DNA from: Azospirillum sp.
GTDB lineage: Bacteria; Pseudomonadota; Alphaproteobacteria; Azospirillales; Azospirillaceae
NCBI GenBank assembly: GCA_016124535.1
Contig: WGNK01000003.1
Span: 350,001 to 414,000 of the forward strand
Direction: 5' to 3'
Length of the DNA: 64,000 bases
In this document: one piece after another, positions 1 through 9,831 of the stretch
Position numbering within the stretch: the stretch's first letter is position 1
Layout of the letters: each line of letters starts with the position of its first letter
The notes under the pieces: generated by a model
Database searches by the model: none
The model's input: only the letters and a program-made list of their open reading frames with translations
Told to the model about the DNA's origin: nothing
Translations under genes and position numbers: made by a program

Positions 1-207
1 GACAATGGCCGCCGCATGGCCGACGCCGTCGCCGTCGAGGACACGTTGTGTCTGGTCATCCCGCCCAAGGTGTTCCGCGAAAAACTGGTCAATGTCGACC
101 CATTCGTCCGGGCGCTGCTGCGCATCCTGGTTCACAATGTTCGCTCGATGGCCGATGCCAAAGAGGGGCCGGAGCCGCGCGCGGCCGACCCGGCGGGAGA
201 GGCATAG
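1..207 (+). CDS. Cyclic nucleotide-binding domain protein, C-terminal end (partial)
   Basis: The reading frame is open from the first base and stops at 205-207, giving about 68 residues of a protein whose start lies outside the window. The visible part (DTLCLVIPPKVFREKL, then PFVRALLRILVHNVR) looks like the last beta strand and the C-helix of a cyclic-nucleotide-binding domain of the CRP/EF family. No winged-helix DNA-binding domain follows, so this is probably a stand-alone sensor domain rather than a CRP transcription factor. The tail is Pro/Ala/Glu-rich and probably disordered. It lies just upstream of a large hybrid histidine kinase on the same strand, so the two may act in one signalling pathway. 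The family call rests on a short fragment and is moderate. Confidence 0.55.
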   Translation, partial: DNGRRMADAVAVEDTLCLVIPPKVFREKLVNVDPFVRALLRILVHNVRSMADAKEGPEPRAADPAGEA

Positions 208-396
208 CAACCCCGATCCCAAGGTGCTGGCCCGATCCGCAGTAGCCGGCGCCGCCCCGATTCGGGCTCAATCCCGGCCTGGCACGGATTTAACCAACTC
301 CGCCATTGACAGCCGGCGGCCGAGCGGAACCTGATATCGTCTGCGCCGGCCATGGCCGCGCGCAATCCCGCCAAGTCGGACCCTGCCGGGGCGCCT

Positions 397-3300
397 ATGA
401 GCGACGAGCTGCTGTTTGCCGACGAGACTCCGCCTGCGGAACCGGACTCCGTCCCCGGCAAGGCGGCGGGCAAGCCATGGCCGATCCTGATCGTCGACGA
501 CGACCAGGCGGTCCATGCCACCACCAGAATGGTGTTGCGAGGCTTCGAATATCTCGATCGCGAGTTGGAGTTCCTCAGCGCCTGGTCGGGCGCCGAGGCC
601 CGTGACATCCTGGTCCGCCGCTCCGACGTCGCGGTGATTCTGCTCGACGTGGTGATGGAATCCGACGACGCCGGGTTGCAGCTGGTCCACTTCATCCGTC
701 GTGAACTCGCCAATCACCGGGTTCGCATCGTCCTGCGCACCGGCCAGCCGGGTCAGGCACCCGAGCGCGATGTCATTTTTCATTACGACATCAACGATTA
801 CCGCTCGAAGACCGAGCTGACCGCCCAGAAGCTGTTCACCACCATGGTCACGGCGCTGCGCAGCTATCGCGACATCTCGGTGATCGAAGGCCACCGCCGG
901 GGGATGGAAGAGATCGTCGTGGTGTCATCGCAACTGGCCGACCGGCGTTCGCTGGCCAGCTTTGCCGAAGGCACCCTGGCCCATCTCGATGCCACTCTGC
1001 AGGGCCGGGACGGCGCGCTGTTGTGTACCCGCGCGGTCGATCCGGAGCGGCCGGGCGGTGCGTCGCTGCGGATCGTCCAGGGCTCCGGCCGGTTTCGCGC
1101 CGAGGTCGGCCGATTGCTCGGCACCTGCCTGGCCCCGCCGGCGGTGGCCGCGATCGAACAGGCGCTGGCCGCCGACCAGGATTTTCTGTCGCCGGAACAT
1201 GCGATCCTGCTGTTCCGGTCGTCCCACCACCCGCCCCTGGTCTGCTATACCGCTATGCCGGCGGTGCCCTCGGACGACGACCGCCCGCTGCTCGACCTGT
1301 TTTGCGCGCGGATTGCGGTCGGCTTCGACAATGTCCGGCTCTATGAAGACCTGGCGGCGCTCAATCGCAATCTGGAGGGCGAGGTCGCCGAGCGCACCCG
1401 CGATCTGGTCGCGGCAAGCCGGGTCGCCGACGCCGCACGGGCGGAGGCCGAAGCCGCAAACCGGGCGAAATCGCTGTTTCTTGCCACCATGAGCCATGAG
1501 ATCCGGACGCCGATGAACGGCATCCAGGGCATGCTCGAACTGCTGGAATACACCACCCTCAATCCCAACCAGCGCGAGCTGCTGGCGGTGGTCCGTGATT
1601 CCGCGGGGTCGCTGCTCACCATCATCGACGACATCCTGGATTTCTCCAAGATCGAGGCCGGACGCCTGGAACTGGAACGGCTGCCGATCACTTTGGCCGC
1701 GCTGGTTGAGGGGGTGGCCGAGACCCTGGCGCCGGTGGCGCGCAAGAAAGCCCTGAAGCTCGACGTTTTCATCGATCCTGCGATCCCGCCCCGGCTGTTC
1801 GGCGACCCGGTTCGGCTGCGCCAGATCTTGTTCAATCTGGCCGGCAATGCGGTCAAATTCACCGAAACCGGCTCGGTCCTGCTGAAGGCGATGGCGACCC
1901 GGCTGGGCCAAGCCCACGTCACCATCCGGTTCGACGTGATCGATACCGGCATCGGCATCGCCGAAGGCGACCGCCGGCGGCTGTTCCAGCCGTTTTCCCA
2001 GGCGGAAAGCTCGATCACCCGGCGCTTCGGCGGCACCGGGCTCGGGCTGTCGATCTGCCGGCGCCTCGCCGAGCTGATGGCCGGGCGGATCACCGTCGAC
2101 AGCACGCCGGGAGAGGGCTCGACCTTCGGTTTTGCGATCACGCTGGCGGTCGCTCCTGAGAATGTGCCGCCGCCGCCGTTGACCGGGCTTCGGGTTGCAG
2201 TCGCGGTCGGCGATCCGCGGCTGAGCACCGCGGTTGCCGGCTATCTTGAAGCCGACGGCGCCACGGTTGTCTCCGGGCCAGGCGAACCTGGTGATCCGGT
2301 CGCCGCGGTGGTGGTCGAAACCGGCGCGGACCTGGAGGAGGGCTTGGACCGGTGGAGGAAATTGCCGGCTGGGGTTTCGGTGGTCCGGTTGCTCCGCCGC
2401 CTCCCGATCAACAGCACCCGGGCGCCCGGCGGCGGTGACCCCGCGACCACTGAGCCCTTCGATGTACCGTTACCTTTGCGGCGCAGCCAGCTGGTCCGCG
2501 CCGTCCTCGCCGCCGCCGGCCGTCGGCCGGTCGAGGCGGCCGGCCCGCTGCTGTCGGGTGGCGGCCGGGTTGATCCTGGGAAGCCGCCCAGTATCGATGA
2601 GGCGCGGCGGCTGGGTCGCCTGATCCTGGTGGCGGAAGATCATCCGACCAACCGGCAGGTGATCCAGCGCCAACTCGACCTGCTCGGCTATGCCGCCCAT
2701 TTGACCCGCGATGGCCTTGAGGCCCTGACGGCCTGGCGCAACGGGGATTACGCCGTGGTCCTTTCGGATTGCCAGATGCCGGAGCTGGACGGCTTCGGTC
2801 TGGCCGCGGCGATTCGGTCGGAGGAAAAGGCCGCCGGACGTCCCCGCACCCCGATCGTCGCGATCACCGCCAATGCGATCGCCGAAGAGACCCGCAAATG
2901 CCTGGAAGCCGGCATGGACGCGACCTTGACCAAGCCGGTCGGGGTGGCGGCCCTGAAGCAGGTTCTGGAGCGCTGGCTGCCGGCAGTCGCGGAAAACGTC
3001 GGCCCGGACGGAGGGGCCGGGCCGGCCGGGTGCCCGACCGGAGCGTCTCCGGATGGTGCGGTGCCGCCGGGTTCGCCGCCCGACCCATTGCCCGAGCCGA
3101 TCGACCGCCGGGCGCTGGCCAGCCTGTTCGGCGACGACGATCACCTGATCGCCCAGTTGATCGGTGAATTTCTCGCGTCCAATCAGGCGATCTACCAGGA
3201 TCTCCAGGCCGCTTTGGGCCGCCGGGCCTGGGATGAGGCCCGGCGGGCCGCCCATATGCTGGCGGGGGCGGCGCGGACCGTCGGGGCCCCGGCCCTCGCG

Positions 3301-3420
3301 GAGGCGGCTTCTGAGCTGGAACTCTGCCTGGTCGACCACAGTTTCGATACCGTCGGCGATCTCGCGGCGATCGCCGCCGCCGAGTTGCAGCGTATCGCCC
3401 GCTACGCCGAACGTCTGTGA
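397..3420 (+). CDS. Hybrid sensor histidine kinase (REC-DUF3369-HisKA-HATPase-REC-Hpt)
   Basis: About 1007 residues holding a full phosphorelay in one chain. Domains in order: an N-terminal receiver (about 30-150, phospho-acceptor Asp84 in [10 protein letters not shown]), a DUF3369 sensory region (about 160-330), a coiled segment, HisKA with the H-box [10 protein letters not shown] (His367), HATPase_c with an N-box (NLAGNAVKF), DTGIGI and GGTGLGLSI, a second receiver (Asp791 in [11 protein letters not shown], Lys in LTKPV), and a C-terminal Hpt domain (His953 in [14 protein letters not shown]). No membrane segment is visible, so it is cytosolic and takes its input through the first receiver and DUF3369. 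The start at 397 is preferred over an in-frame ATG at 352 because [10 protein letters not shown] is a natural N-terminus for this family and a GGGG stretch lies just upstream. No partner output regulator is adjacent. Confidence 0.9.
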   Translation: MSDELLFADETPPAEPDSVPGKAAGKPWPILIVDDDQAVHATTRMVLRGFEYLDRELEFLSAWSGAEARDILVRRSDVAVILLDVVMESDDAGLQLVHFIRRELANHRVRIVLRTGQPGQAPERDVIFHYDINDYRSKTELTAQKLFTTMVTALRSYRDISVIEGHRRGMEEIVVVSSQLADRRSLASFAEGTLAHLDATLQGRDGALLCTRAVDPERPGGASLRIVQGSGRFRAEVGRLLGTCLAPPAVAAIEQALAADQDFLSPEHAILLFRSSHHPPLVCYTAMPAVPSDDDRPLLDLFCARIAVGFDNVRLYEDLAALNRNLEGEVAERTRDLVAASRVADAARAEAEAANRAKSLFLATMSHEIRTPMNGIQGMLELLEYTTLNPNQRELLAVVRDSAGSLLTIIDDILDFSKIEAGRLELERLPITLAALVEGVAETLAPVARKKALKLDVFIDPAIPPRLFGDPVRLRQILFNLAGNAVKFTETGSVLLKAMATRLGQAHVTIRFDVIDTGIGIAEGDRRRLFQPFSQAESSITRRFGGTGLGLSICRRLAELMAGRITVDSTPGEGSTFGFAITLAVAPENVPPPPLTGLRVAVAVGDPRLSTAVAGYLEADGATVVSGPGEPGDPVAAVVVETGADLEEGLDRWRKLPAGVSVVRLLRRLPINSTRAPGGGDPATTEPFDVPLPLRRSQLVRAVLAAAGRRPVEAAGPLLSGGGRVDPGKPPSIDEARRLGRLILVAEDHPTNRQVIQRQLDLLGYAAHLTRDGLEALTAWRNGDYAVVLSDCQMPELDGFGLAAAIRSEEKAAGRPRTPIVAITANAIAEETRKCLEAGMDATLTKPVGVAALKQVLERWLPAVAENVGPDGGAGPAGCPTGASPDGAVPPGSPPDPLPEPIDRRALASLFGDDDHLIAQLIGEFLASNQAIYQDLQAALGRRAWDEARRAAHMLAGAARTVGAPALAEAASELELCLVDHSFDTVGDLAAIAAAELQRIARYAERL

Positions 3421-3541
3421 GGGGCGGCGATAAACCCACGGTCCAGGCGCTGTGACGGATTGTCCGCCTGCCATAGTATGGGGCATGGTGTTCGATGGTG
3501 AGTTTAACGGCTCACCGGCCCGATCGATCGGCGAGGAGGAC

Positions 3542-4534
3542 ATGACCGAGCTGGCCACTGCCTATGCCGGGCCCGCCGGCGCCCAGGACCAGCTGTCGGT
3601 CCGTGGCTTTGTCACGGCGGCGCTGGGCGGCTGGCGGCTGGTTCTGACCAGTATGGTGGTCGCCGGGATGGCGGCGATCGGGGGCTTGCGCCTCTGCCCG
3701 CCCGGTTTCACCGCGACCATGGTGGTCGGCCCGACTGCGCGCAGCGGGGTCGCCGCGATGGGGGCCAGGGTGCCGAGCACCGCCCGTGGCACGCCGGCCA
3801 GCGTCGTCGAGTTCGGATCGGGTGACGAGGTGCTGTCCGATTTTTCGCGCTTCCTGGAGTTGCTGACCTCGGTATCGGTTGCGACAACGCTGATCGCGCC
3901 CGATGACCCGCTGCAGCCGCTGCCCCGGCTGTTTCCCAGCCGATGGAATGCCGCAACCGGGCGCTGGCAGCCGCCGGCCGGGGTGGCCGGCTTGCTGCGG
4001 CGGATCGTGCTGGCGCTGGTTGGCCGTGACGACTGGCTGGAGCCCGATGCCGGGGCGGTGGCGCGCCTCCTGCGCCGCCAGATCGTGGTGCAGACCGTTG
4101 GCGGCGGGCCGATGCGGCGTCTGTCGTTTCGCCACGACGATCGGGGTTTTGCCCTGGCGCTGCTCGGCCGGATCGTCGCTGCCGCCGATGCCCATCTGAG
4201 GGCAGAAGCGCTGCGCCGCGCGGCCGCCGAAATCGGCCATGTCAAGGCGCGCCTGGCTACGGTGACCCTGGCGGAGCATCGCCACGCCCTGGCCGATCTG
4301 CTCGCCGCCCTGGAGCAAGTCACGATCATGATCGAGGTCGATCTGCCGTTTGCCGCGGATCCGATCGACCCGCCCAACGCGCAAGCGGTGGCCGACTGGC
4401 CCAGTCCGGGGACCGTGCTGCCCCTGGCCCTGATCGCCGGGGCGATTCTCGGCCTGTTCCTGGTCTATGCCCGAGCGGCCTGGCTTGGCCGTCCCCGGCG
4501 CGGCACTGCGGGTGGCGAGGCCGGTTGCGCGTGA
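3542..4534 (+). CDS. Wzz-like polysaccharide chain-length/co-polymerase protein
   Basis: About 330 residues with the topology of a polysaccharide co-polymerase: one membrane segment near residues 25-45 (GWRLVLTSMVVAGMAAIGGL), a periplasmic domain rich in Ala, Arg and Leu helices, and a second membrane segment near the C-terminus (LPLALIAGAILGLFLVYA). It lacks a cytosolic BY-kinase domain, so it resembles Wzz or the membrane half of a Wzc-type protein. The ATG at 3542 follows a strong GAGGAGGA; a longer in-frame start exists at 3452. It overlaps the next glycosyltransferase by four bases (GTGA), so the two are translationally coupled. The likely role is setting export or chain length of a surface polysaccharide together with the SLBB protein at 6380-9514. 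Sequence similarity to named families is weak, so the call rests mostly on topology and context. Confidence 0.6.
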   Translation: MTELATAYAGPAGAQDQLSVRGFVTAALGGWRLVLTSMVVAGMAAIGGLRLCPPGFTATMVVGPTARSGVAAMGARVPSTARGTPASVVEFGSGDEVLSDFSRFLELLTSVSVATTLIAPDDPLQPLPRLFPSRWNAATGRWQPPAGVAGLLRRIVLALVGRDDWLEPDAGAVARLLRRQIVVQTVGGGPMRRLSFRHDDRGFALALLGRIVAAADAHLRAEALRRAAAEIGHVKARLATVTLAEHRHALADLLAALEQVTIMIEVDLPFAADPIDPPNAQAVADWPSPGTVLPLALIAGAILGLFLVYARAAWLGRPRRGTAGGEAGCA

Positions 4535-5367
4535 CGGCGGTCCCGGTCTCGATCATCGTGATGACCCGCGACGAGGCCGCCAATCTGCCGGCTTGCCTGG
4601 CGGCGCTGACCCGGTTCGACGACGTCTTCGTGGTCGATTCAGAAAGCCGCGACGGTACGCCGGAGATCGCCGCCGGGCTCGGTGCCCAGGTGGTGCCGTT
4701 CCGCTGGAACGGTGCCTATCCGAAGAAGAAACAGTGGTGCCTGGACCGGCTGCCGTGCCGCTATGACTGGGTGCTGTTCATCGACGCCGACGAACGCATG
4801 ACCGCCACACTGGCCGACGAGATCGCCCGCCTGATCGCCGCCGGACCTCGCCATGTCGGCTATTTCGTGACCGGCCGGCCGGTGTTTCTCGGGCGCCGGC
4901 TGCGTTTCGGCCAGGCTAATCTCAAGCTGTGTCTGCACGACCGCCGGCGCGCGCGCTTTCCCGACTGCCCGGATCTCGACATCGCCGCGATGTGGGAGGT
5001 CGAGGGCCACTACCAGCCTCGGCTCGACGGCAGCGCCGGACGGTTGACGGCACCGCTGTGGCACCATGACGAAAAGCCGCTCTATGCCTGGTTCGAGCGG
5101 CACAACCGCTATTCGGACTGGGAGGCCAGCCTCGCCGAATCCGGCCGGCTGCCCGCCATGGCCAACCACGAAGGGCGTCGACGCGTTTTTGCCAAAGCCC
5201 TGTTTGCCCGGCTGCCGTTTCGCCCGCTCTGGGTTTTTCTGTTCGGCTATCTGGTGTGCCTGGGGTTCCTCGATGGTGCCGCCGGGTTCCACTACGCGGT
5301 GGCGCGGGCCTTCTATTACTGGCAGATCGCGGTCAAGCGGCGGGCGCTGCGACGCATCACTCAGTAG
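4531..5367 (+). CDS. Family 2 glycosyltransferase (WaaE/KdtX-like)
   Basis: A 278-residue GT-A fold transferase. It begins with the nucleotide-sugar-binding strand (VSIIVMTRDEAANL), followed by VVDSESRDGT and the metal-binding triad region FIDADERM. PKKKQWCLDRL and a conserved HHDEKPLYAWFERHNRYSDWEA segment are typical of the WaaE/beta-1,4-glucosyltransferase branch. A hydrophobic stretch near 230-250 (WVFLFGYLVCLGFLDGAAGF) suggests membrane association. GTG at 4531 overlaps the stop of the Wzz-like gene in GTGA and has GAGG about ten bases upstream; an alternative TTG is at 4525. It probably adds one sugar during assembly of the polysaccharide exported by this locus. The acceptor and donor cannot be told from sequence. 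Confidence 0.85.
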   Translation: MTAVPVSIIVMTRDEAANLPACLAALTRFDDVFVVDSESRDGTPEIAAGLGAQVVPFRWNGAYPKKKQWCLDRLPCRYDWVLFIDADERMTATLADEIARLIAAGPRHVGYFVTGRPVFLGRRLRFGQANLKLCLHDRRRARFPDCPDLDIAAMWEVEGHYQPRLDGSAGRLTAPLWHHDEKPLYAWFERHNRYSDWEASLAESGRLPAMANHEGRRRVFAKALFARLPFRPLWVFLFGYLVCLGFLDGAAGFHYAVARAFYYWQIAVKRRALRRITQ

Positions 5368-5426
5368 CGGCGGCGGTACCCGTCAACCACGGGGCCGTGA
5401 ATCGCACCGGAGATTCCGCCTCGGGC

Positions 5427-6383
5427 TCAGGCGGGCCGATGACGATCGTTGAGTGTGCCGCGGTCGCCGCCGGCCAGGGCGCCCGGAACCAGGTCGCCGT
5501 CGTGGTTCGGCACCGCAGGGGTCGGGTGCGAGGGGGTAGCGGCCCGGCAGCGCAGGAGCCGGTAAAGCGCCGGGCAGGCATCTCGCACCTCCTGGACGGC
5601 TTGCTGGACCTGCATCAGCGCCGCAGTCGCCAGCGGCGGCCAACCCAGCAGGTCGCGGCGGATGCGCGCCTGGTCCTGGCGACCGAGTGCGGTGTGGCGC
5701 TGGGAGAGCCCGCCCGCGGCAAATACGCAGAGCGGCACCGGCAGGCGGACGACCCGACGCGCCCGCGCCAGCGCTTGCAACGTGAAGGCGTAGTCTGCGC
5801 CGATCCGATAGCGCGGGTCGAAGCGCAGATCGGCCACGGTGCCGCGGCGATAGACCATCGCCTGGTGATGGGTGAACATGCCGTACCAGGCCGACCGGTG
5901 GGATCGCGCCGGCTTGAGCACGGGGTTGCGCCCGCCGCCGGTTTCGAGGGCATCGCCATAGAGAAAATCGATCCTGGGGTCGGCGGTGACGGCTTCGGCG
6001 ATGGCGGCCAGGGTGCCGGCTCCGGCCAGGGTATCGCCGGCATTGAGGAACAGGATGTAGTCCGAGCGTGCCGCGGCAAGTCCGCACGACATCGCATGGT
6101 AGGGACCGTGGTCGGGGCGCGAGCGCCACCACGCCAGCTGATCGCTGATCGCAGCCAGATACTCGGCAGTGCCGTCTTCGGAACCGCCATCGACCACGAG
6201 CCAGTCGAAGCCGCGCCAGCTCTGGGCGCGCAGGCTGGCATGGGTGCGCAGCAGGCCGGCGCGATCGTTTCTGACCGCGGTGATCACAGCGAGGCGCCGC
6301 GCCGGGCGATCGGCCCCCAGCCGACCTGACCCTGACGGATTGGTCCCTGGCGGATCGGTGGGCGCGCGGCCGTCGCCGGTCAT
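5427..6383 (-). CDS. Family 2 glycosyltransferase (WcaE-like)
   Basis: 318 residues. After a Pro/Gly-rich leader of about 30 residues comes a GT-A domain: LAVITAVRNDRAGL, then WLVVDGGSEDGT, a DHGPYHAM segment and LFLNAGDTLAG, the DxD-equivalent region. The pattern DxGxYDAMNxG, here DHGPYHAMSCG, is characteristic of the colanic-acid WcaE-type subgroup. The start ATG at 6383 overlaps the stop of the large SLBB gene in ATGA, so the gene is translationally coupled to it. It converges with the WaaE-like transferase at 5367. It probably works in assembly of the same surface polysaccharide. Confidence 0.85.
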   Translation of the reverse strand: MTGDGRAPTDPPGTNPSGSGRLGADRPARRLAVITAVRNDRAGLLRTHASLRAQSWRGFDWLVVDGGSEDGTAEYLAAISDQLAWWRSRPDHGPYHAMSCGLAAARSDYILFLNAGDTLAGAGTLAAIAEAVTADPRIDFLYGDALETGGGRNPVLKPARSHRSAWYGMFTHHQAMVYRRGTVADLRFDPRYRIGADYAFTLQALARARRVVRLPVPLCVFAAGGLSQRHTALGRQDQARIRRDLLGWPPLATAALMQVQQAVQEVRDACPALYRLLRCRAATPSHPTPAVPNHDGDLVPGALAGGDRGTLNDRHRPA

Positions 6384-9300
6384 CGTCCGATCACCGTCAA
6401 GGAGGCGGCGGTGATCGCCATCTGGGTGAACAGCAAGCCGAGATCGCGGGACAGCTCCAGAAAATCGAAGGGGTGGGGGTCTCGCGGCACCACGATGGTG
6501 GAGCCGGGCGGAATCTGGGCCGGATCGTGGCGCCAGAACGACATCGCCAGCGGTTGGGCGCTGCCGTCGGGGCGGATCACGAAGGCGCGGTCGTCGTCGG
6601 CATTGCGGGTAAGGCCGCCGGCCTCGCTGAGATACTCGGTCGGGCCTTTGCCCGAAATGAACTGGAGCATCGCCGGCGATTGCACCTCGCCGGCGACGGC
6701 CACGGTCAGCGGCCGTTTCGGGATGACCAGCCGGTCTCCGGCTTCGAGCAGGATGTCCAGCGCCGGCCGTGCCGCCAGCACCGCCGGATCCGCCTCGACG
6801 GTGATCCGCCCGATCGGCTCGACTGCGCGCAACTCGGCGGCGAGCTGGCGCGCCAGCCCCGTCTGCTCGGCCTTGACCGGGTCACCCTTGAGCACTTCCA
6901 GCGCCAGCACCCGGTCGATCTCTCGCGCCGCCCGCTGGTAGCGCTCCGCCTCGGCGTGGCGGGCGGTTTCGCGGGTGAAGATGGCGCCGGCCGGGAACGC
7001 CTGTTCGGTCAGCCCGCCCGCCCGCCGGATCAGCGACGACAATGTCTCGCCGCGCAGCACGTCATACTGGCCGGGCCGGACCACTTCGCCCTCGACCGCC
7101 ACCGCACGCGCTTCCAGGCGGGCAAAGCCGGGGTTGACGCGCAGCGCGTCGCCCGCCGCGACCAGCCGCCGGCCGCTGCCCGGCCGGCTGAGATCGAGGA
7201 TGGCGCGTGGGCTGCCCGCGGTCGCCGGGGTCATTTCGATGCTGGTCGGGTCGGCCTCGCGGGTCAGGCCGCCGGCGGCGGCGATCAGATCATCGACCGC
7301 TGCCGGTTCGGCCACCGGATAGGCGCCGGGGCGATGAACCGCGCCCCGCAAGTGGACCGAGCGCTCGACCAGCAGAGCAGCGATCGCCGGGTCGACCGGC
7401 TGGTCCGGGCCCGATTGTCCGGGGGGCGCCGCCTCCGCGGACCGCGGCGGAGAAGCCGGCGGGGATTCGCCGGGGGCACCGCCATTCCGGGGCAACCCGA
7501 TCGGTGGCTGCGTGCCCGCGGCATCGGTCAGACGGTGGATTTCCGAAGCCGAAAACACATGAATGCGGTCGCGATCGGCGAGTGCCAGATCGCGCCGGCC
7601 GGCCACCACCTCGCGTGGCGAAAATGGCAGCAGCCGACGGGTCAGGCTGTGGCGATCGAAGCGATCGACTACGCCGAACAGCGGATAGACCCCGGTCTCC
7701 AATTCGCGGTCGCCGGCGAGCGCCGCCCGCAGGCGGGGCGCCCGGACCAGCGGCCGGGTGCCCGGATGGCGGACATGGCCGAGCAGTTCGAACCACGGCT
7801 CGCTGCTTTCGATGATCGCGCCGTCACCGGCCGCGATCGAGGCCAGCCGGGGCCGCGCGGCGGCGCCCGACGGCCACGGGCTTGCGGGGTCCTGGGGACC
7901 CGGCGGAGGCGGCCGGCCGGCGGCGGCGGCGAGGGTGCCGAGATCCGGCGCGCCGGCCGAGGGGTAGAAGCCGGGGCGCACCGCGCCCGCGGTGATCAGG
8001 GCGGCGTGGTTGAGCGCGAATACCAGCAGGTCGGGATAGCGGTCGAACACCGCTGGACAGGCGGTTTCCGCGGGCACCAGCCGGGCTGCGGCGCGGGCCA
8101 GCGGGCCGCGGGCCAGGGGGCCGTCGGGGTCGGCGGCAAGGGTCCGTGCCAGCACGGTCAGCCCGGCGCATCCGGCGACCGGGTCGGCCGGGCGCTGAGT
8201 CAGCAGAGTGAGCACCGGCCGGGAGGACAGGAAGGCGATATCGTCCGGACCCAGGACGATCAGGACATCGCGGTCGCTGAGCGGCCAGTCCTGGCCGGCA
8301 CCGGCCAGCACCCGCCGCAGGTCGAGCGCGACCAGGCTGCGGCTGCGCGATGCCGGATCGATCGTCTCCAGGACGGCGAAGGGCAGGTAGGGATCGGCCA
8401 GGGGGTCGTCGGGGCCGATCAGGCCGCTGAGGGTGACGGTATCGGCCAAAGCCCGTGGCCCCGGCCGATGGACGTACCCCTCCAGCCGCACCGCACCGAG
8501 GCGATTCTCGTGGGCCGGGTGGATCAGCAGGATGTCGCCGTCGCCAAACCGCGTGGGATCGCCGACGGCGAGCTCGCTGGTGGTTTCGTGGCCGGCGGCG
8601 TCGATCGCCAGGCGCACCGCCCGGATTGCGCCCGGCCGCACCGTCCCGCCGGCGAATGCGGTCAACTGTTCCAGCCCCGGTGCCGGCTGGTCCGGCCGCA
8701 GCTCGTAGATCGCCGGCCGCTTGACCTGGCCGGCGACCGCGGCGGTCGGCCCGAGCGGCAGAACCACGATGCGGTCGCCGTCGACCAGCCGCGGGTCGGC
8801 CCCCGGCCCGGCCCGGTCATGATCGTCGCGCCCGAGATCGGGCATCAGCACGCGGTAAAGGTCCGCGGTCTGAGCCGGCATGCCGGCTCCGGGGCGCGAC
8901 AGCTGGATCCGGCGCAGGCTGTCGGTGCGACGGATGCCGCCGGCGGCGAACAGGGCGTCGAGCACGGTGGCGAAGGAATTCAGGACGTAGCGGCCGGGCC
9001 GGGCGACCTCGCCGGCAACCAGGACACCGATCCGGCGCAGTCCGGCCACCGAAACGAACACGTCGGTCTCGATCAGCCCGGCCGCGACCGCGGCTTCCAA
9101 CTCGCGCCGGACCTCGTCAAAGCGGCGGCCGGCGGCCATGACCGGGCGCAGCTGGTCGACCAGCAAGCGGCCGTCGCTGGCGATCCGATAGCGCTTGTTC
9201 GACGATACCTGGCCGTGAAACGTCACCTGCAGCTCGTCGCCGATGCCCAGAAGGTAATCGTCCTGAACCGCGCCCTCGGCGATCACGCTGCGGATGGTGC

Positions 9301-9514
9301 CGGGGTGGTCGGCGCCGGCAAACAGATCATAGCCGAACTGGGTCAAGGGCTCGCCGGCACGCTGGGAAAATGCTTGCTCGAGCCCCGAGGCGGCGGGATC
9401 GATCGCGACCGAGGTCACGGTCGCGGGCTCGGCGGCAGAGACGAGCGCCAGCCACATTCCAAGCGCCGCGGCGGGCGCCCGCTGTCCGATCGATCTGCAC
9501 GCAGCGGCTAACAT
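6380..9514 (-). CDS. Large polysaccharide export protein with about eight SLBB modules
   Basis: About 1044 residues, close to three times a usual Wza/KpsD exporter. The start at 9514 gives a signal-peptide-like N-terminus (MLAAACRSIGQR, then an Ala/Leu core); an upstream in-frame ATG at 9616 would add 34 residues without improving it. A poly-export domain (about 80-170: LLGIGDELQVTFHGQ, IASDGRLLVDQL) is followed by repeated SLBB-type units recognisable by G-x-V-x-x-P-G/A-x-Y: VLVAGEVARPGRY, VAGQVKRPAIYEL, RLEGYVHRPGP, TAGAVRPGFY, LLGHVRHPGT, LRGAVHRPGAY, VEGEVVRPGQY and VAGEVQSPAM. A hydrophobic tail ends the protein. It is coupled by ATGA to the next glycosyltransferase. It is probably an outer-membrane or periplasm-spanning conduit for exopolysaccharide. 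No BY-kinase, flippase or polymerase gene is visible nearby. Confidence 0.85.
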   Translation of the reverse strand: MLAAACRSIGQRAPAAALGMWLALVSAAEPATVTSVAIDPAASGLEQAFSQRAGEPLTQFGYDLFAGADHPGTIRSVIAEGAVQDDYLLGIGDELQVTFHGQVSSNKRYRIASDGRLLVDQLRPVMAAGRRFDEVRRELEAAVAAGLIETDVFVSVAGLRRIGVLVAGEVARPGRYVLNSFATVLDALFAAGGIRRTDSLRRIQLSRPGAGMPAQTADLYRVLMPDLGRDDHDRAGPGADPRLVDGDRIVVLPLGPTAAVAGQVKRPAIYELRPDQPAPGLEQLTAFAGGTVRPGAIRAVRLAIDAAGHETTSELAVGDPTRFGDGDILLIHPAHENRLGAVRLEGYVHRPGPRALADTVTLSGLIGPDDPLADPYLPFAVLETIDPASRSRSLVALDLRRVLAGAGQDWPLSDRDVLIVLGPDDIAFLSSRPVLTLLTQRPADPVAGCAGLTVLARTLAADPDGPLARGPLARAAARLVPAETACPAVFDRYPDLLVFALNHAALITAGAVRPGFYPSAGAPDLGTLAAAAGRPPPPGPQDPASPWPSGAAARPRLASIAAGDGAIIESSEPWFELLGHVRHPGTRPLVRAPRLRAALAGDRELETGVYPLFGVVDRFDRHSLTRRLLPFSPREVVAGRRDLALADRDRIHVFSASEIHRLTDAAGTQPPIGLPRNGGAPGESPPASPPRSAEAAPPGQSGPDQPVDPAIAALLVERSVHLRGAVHRPGAYPVAEPAAVDDLIAAAGGLTREADPTSIEMTPATAGSPRAILDLSRPGSGRRLVAAGDALRVNPGFARLEARAVAVEGEVVRPGQYDVLRGETLSSLIRRAGGLTEQAFPAGAIFTRETARHAEAERYQRAAREIDRVLALEVLKGDPVKAEQTGLARQLAAELRAVEPIGRITVEADPAVLAARPALDILLEAGDRLVIPKRPLTVAVAGEVQSPAMLQFISGKGPTEYLSEAGGLTRNADDDRAFVIRPDGSAQPLAMSFWRHDPAQIPPGSTIVVPRDPHPFDFLELSRDLGLLFTQMAITAASLTVIGR

Positions 9515-9518
9515 TACT

Positions 9519-9578
9519 GTTTTTGGTGCCGACAATGTCTTTGCTGCCCAGTCTTTGGTGCCCAGTCTTTGGTGCCGA
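9519..9578. repeat. Degenerate 14-bp direct repeats (four copies) in the SLBB gene leader
   Basis: Copies at 9519-9532 (GTTTTTGGTGCCGA), 9537-9550 (GTCTTTGCTGCCCA), 9551-9564 (GTCTTTGGTGCCCA) and 9565-9578 (GTCTTTGGTGCCGA). The last three are directly abutting; the first is separated by four bases. They lie immediately upstream of the chosen start of the minus-strand SLBB gene, that is, in its 5' leader. The 14-bp unit is not a multiple of three. Confidence 0.8.
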
Positions 9579-9831
9579 CCGGTGGCCGGCGGCGTCCGAG
9601 ACGACCGCCATGCCATAGTATGCACACAACCGTTTTGCCGTTGATTGCCTGTGATCACTACGGAATTCGCTTCCGGGCCGGCGGCGGCGGGGCTCCGGGG
9701 TGCCGGCGATCACGGATGCTTGAGGCGCTCAAGGAATCCCGGCATTAACCTTGAAGCAATGACAACCGCCCCATAATATTCAACGATCGATGCAACCGGG
9801 CGCCGGTTGCGGCCGAAAGGACCGAGATCGG

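Noticed and set aside
6473..9511. 1012-codon open frame on the plus strand
   Set aside because: It is the antisense shadow of the SLBB gene; the translation is Arg/Gly/Gln-rich low complexity with no domain and results from high GC.
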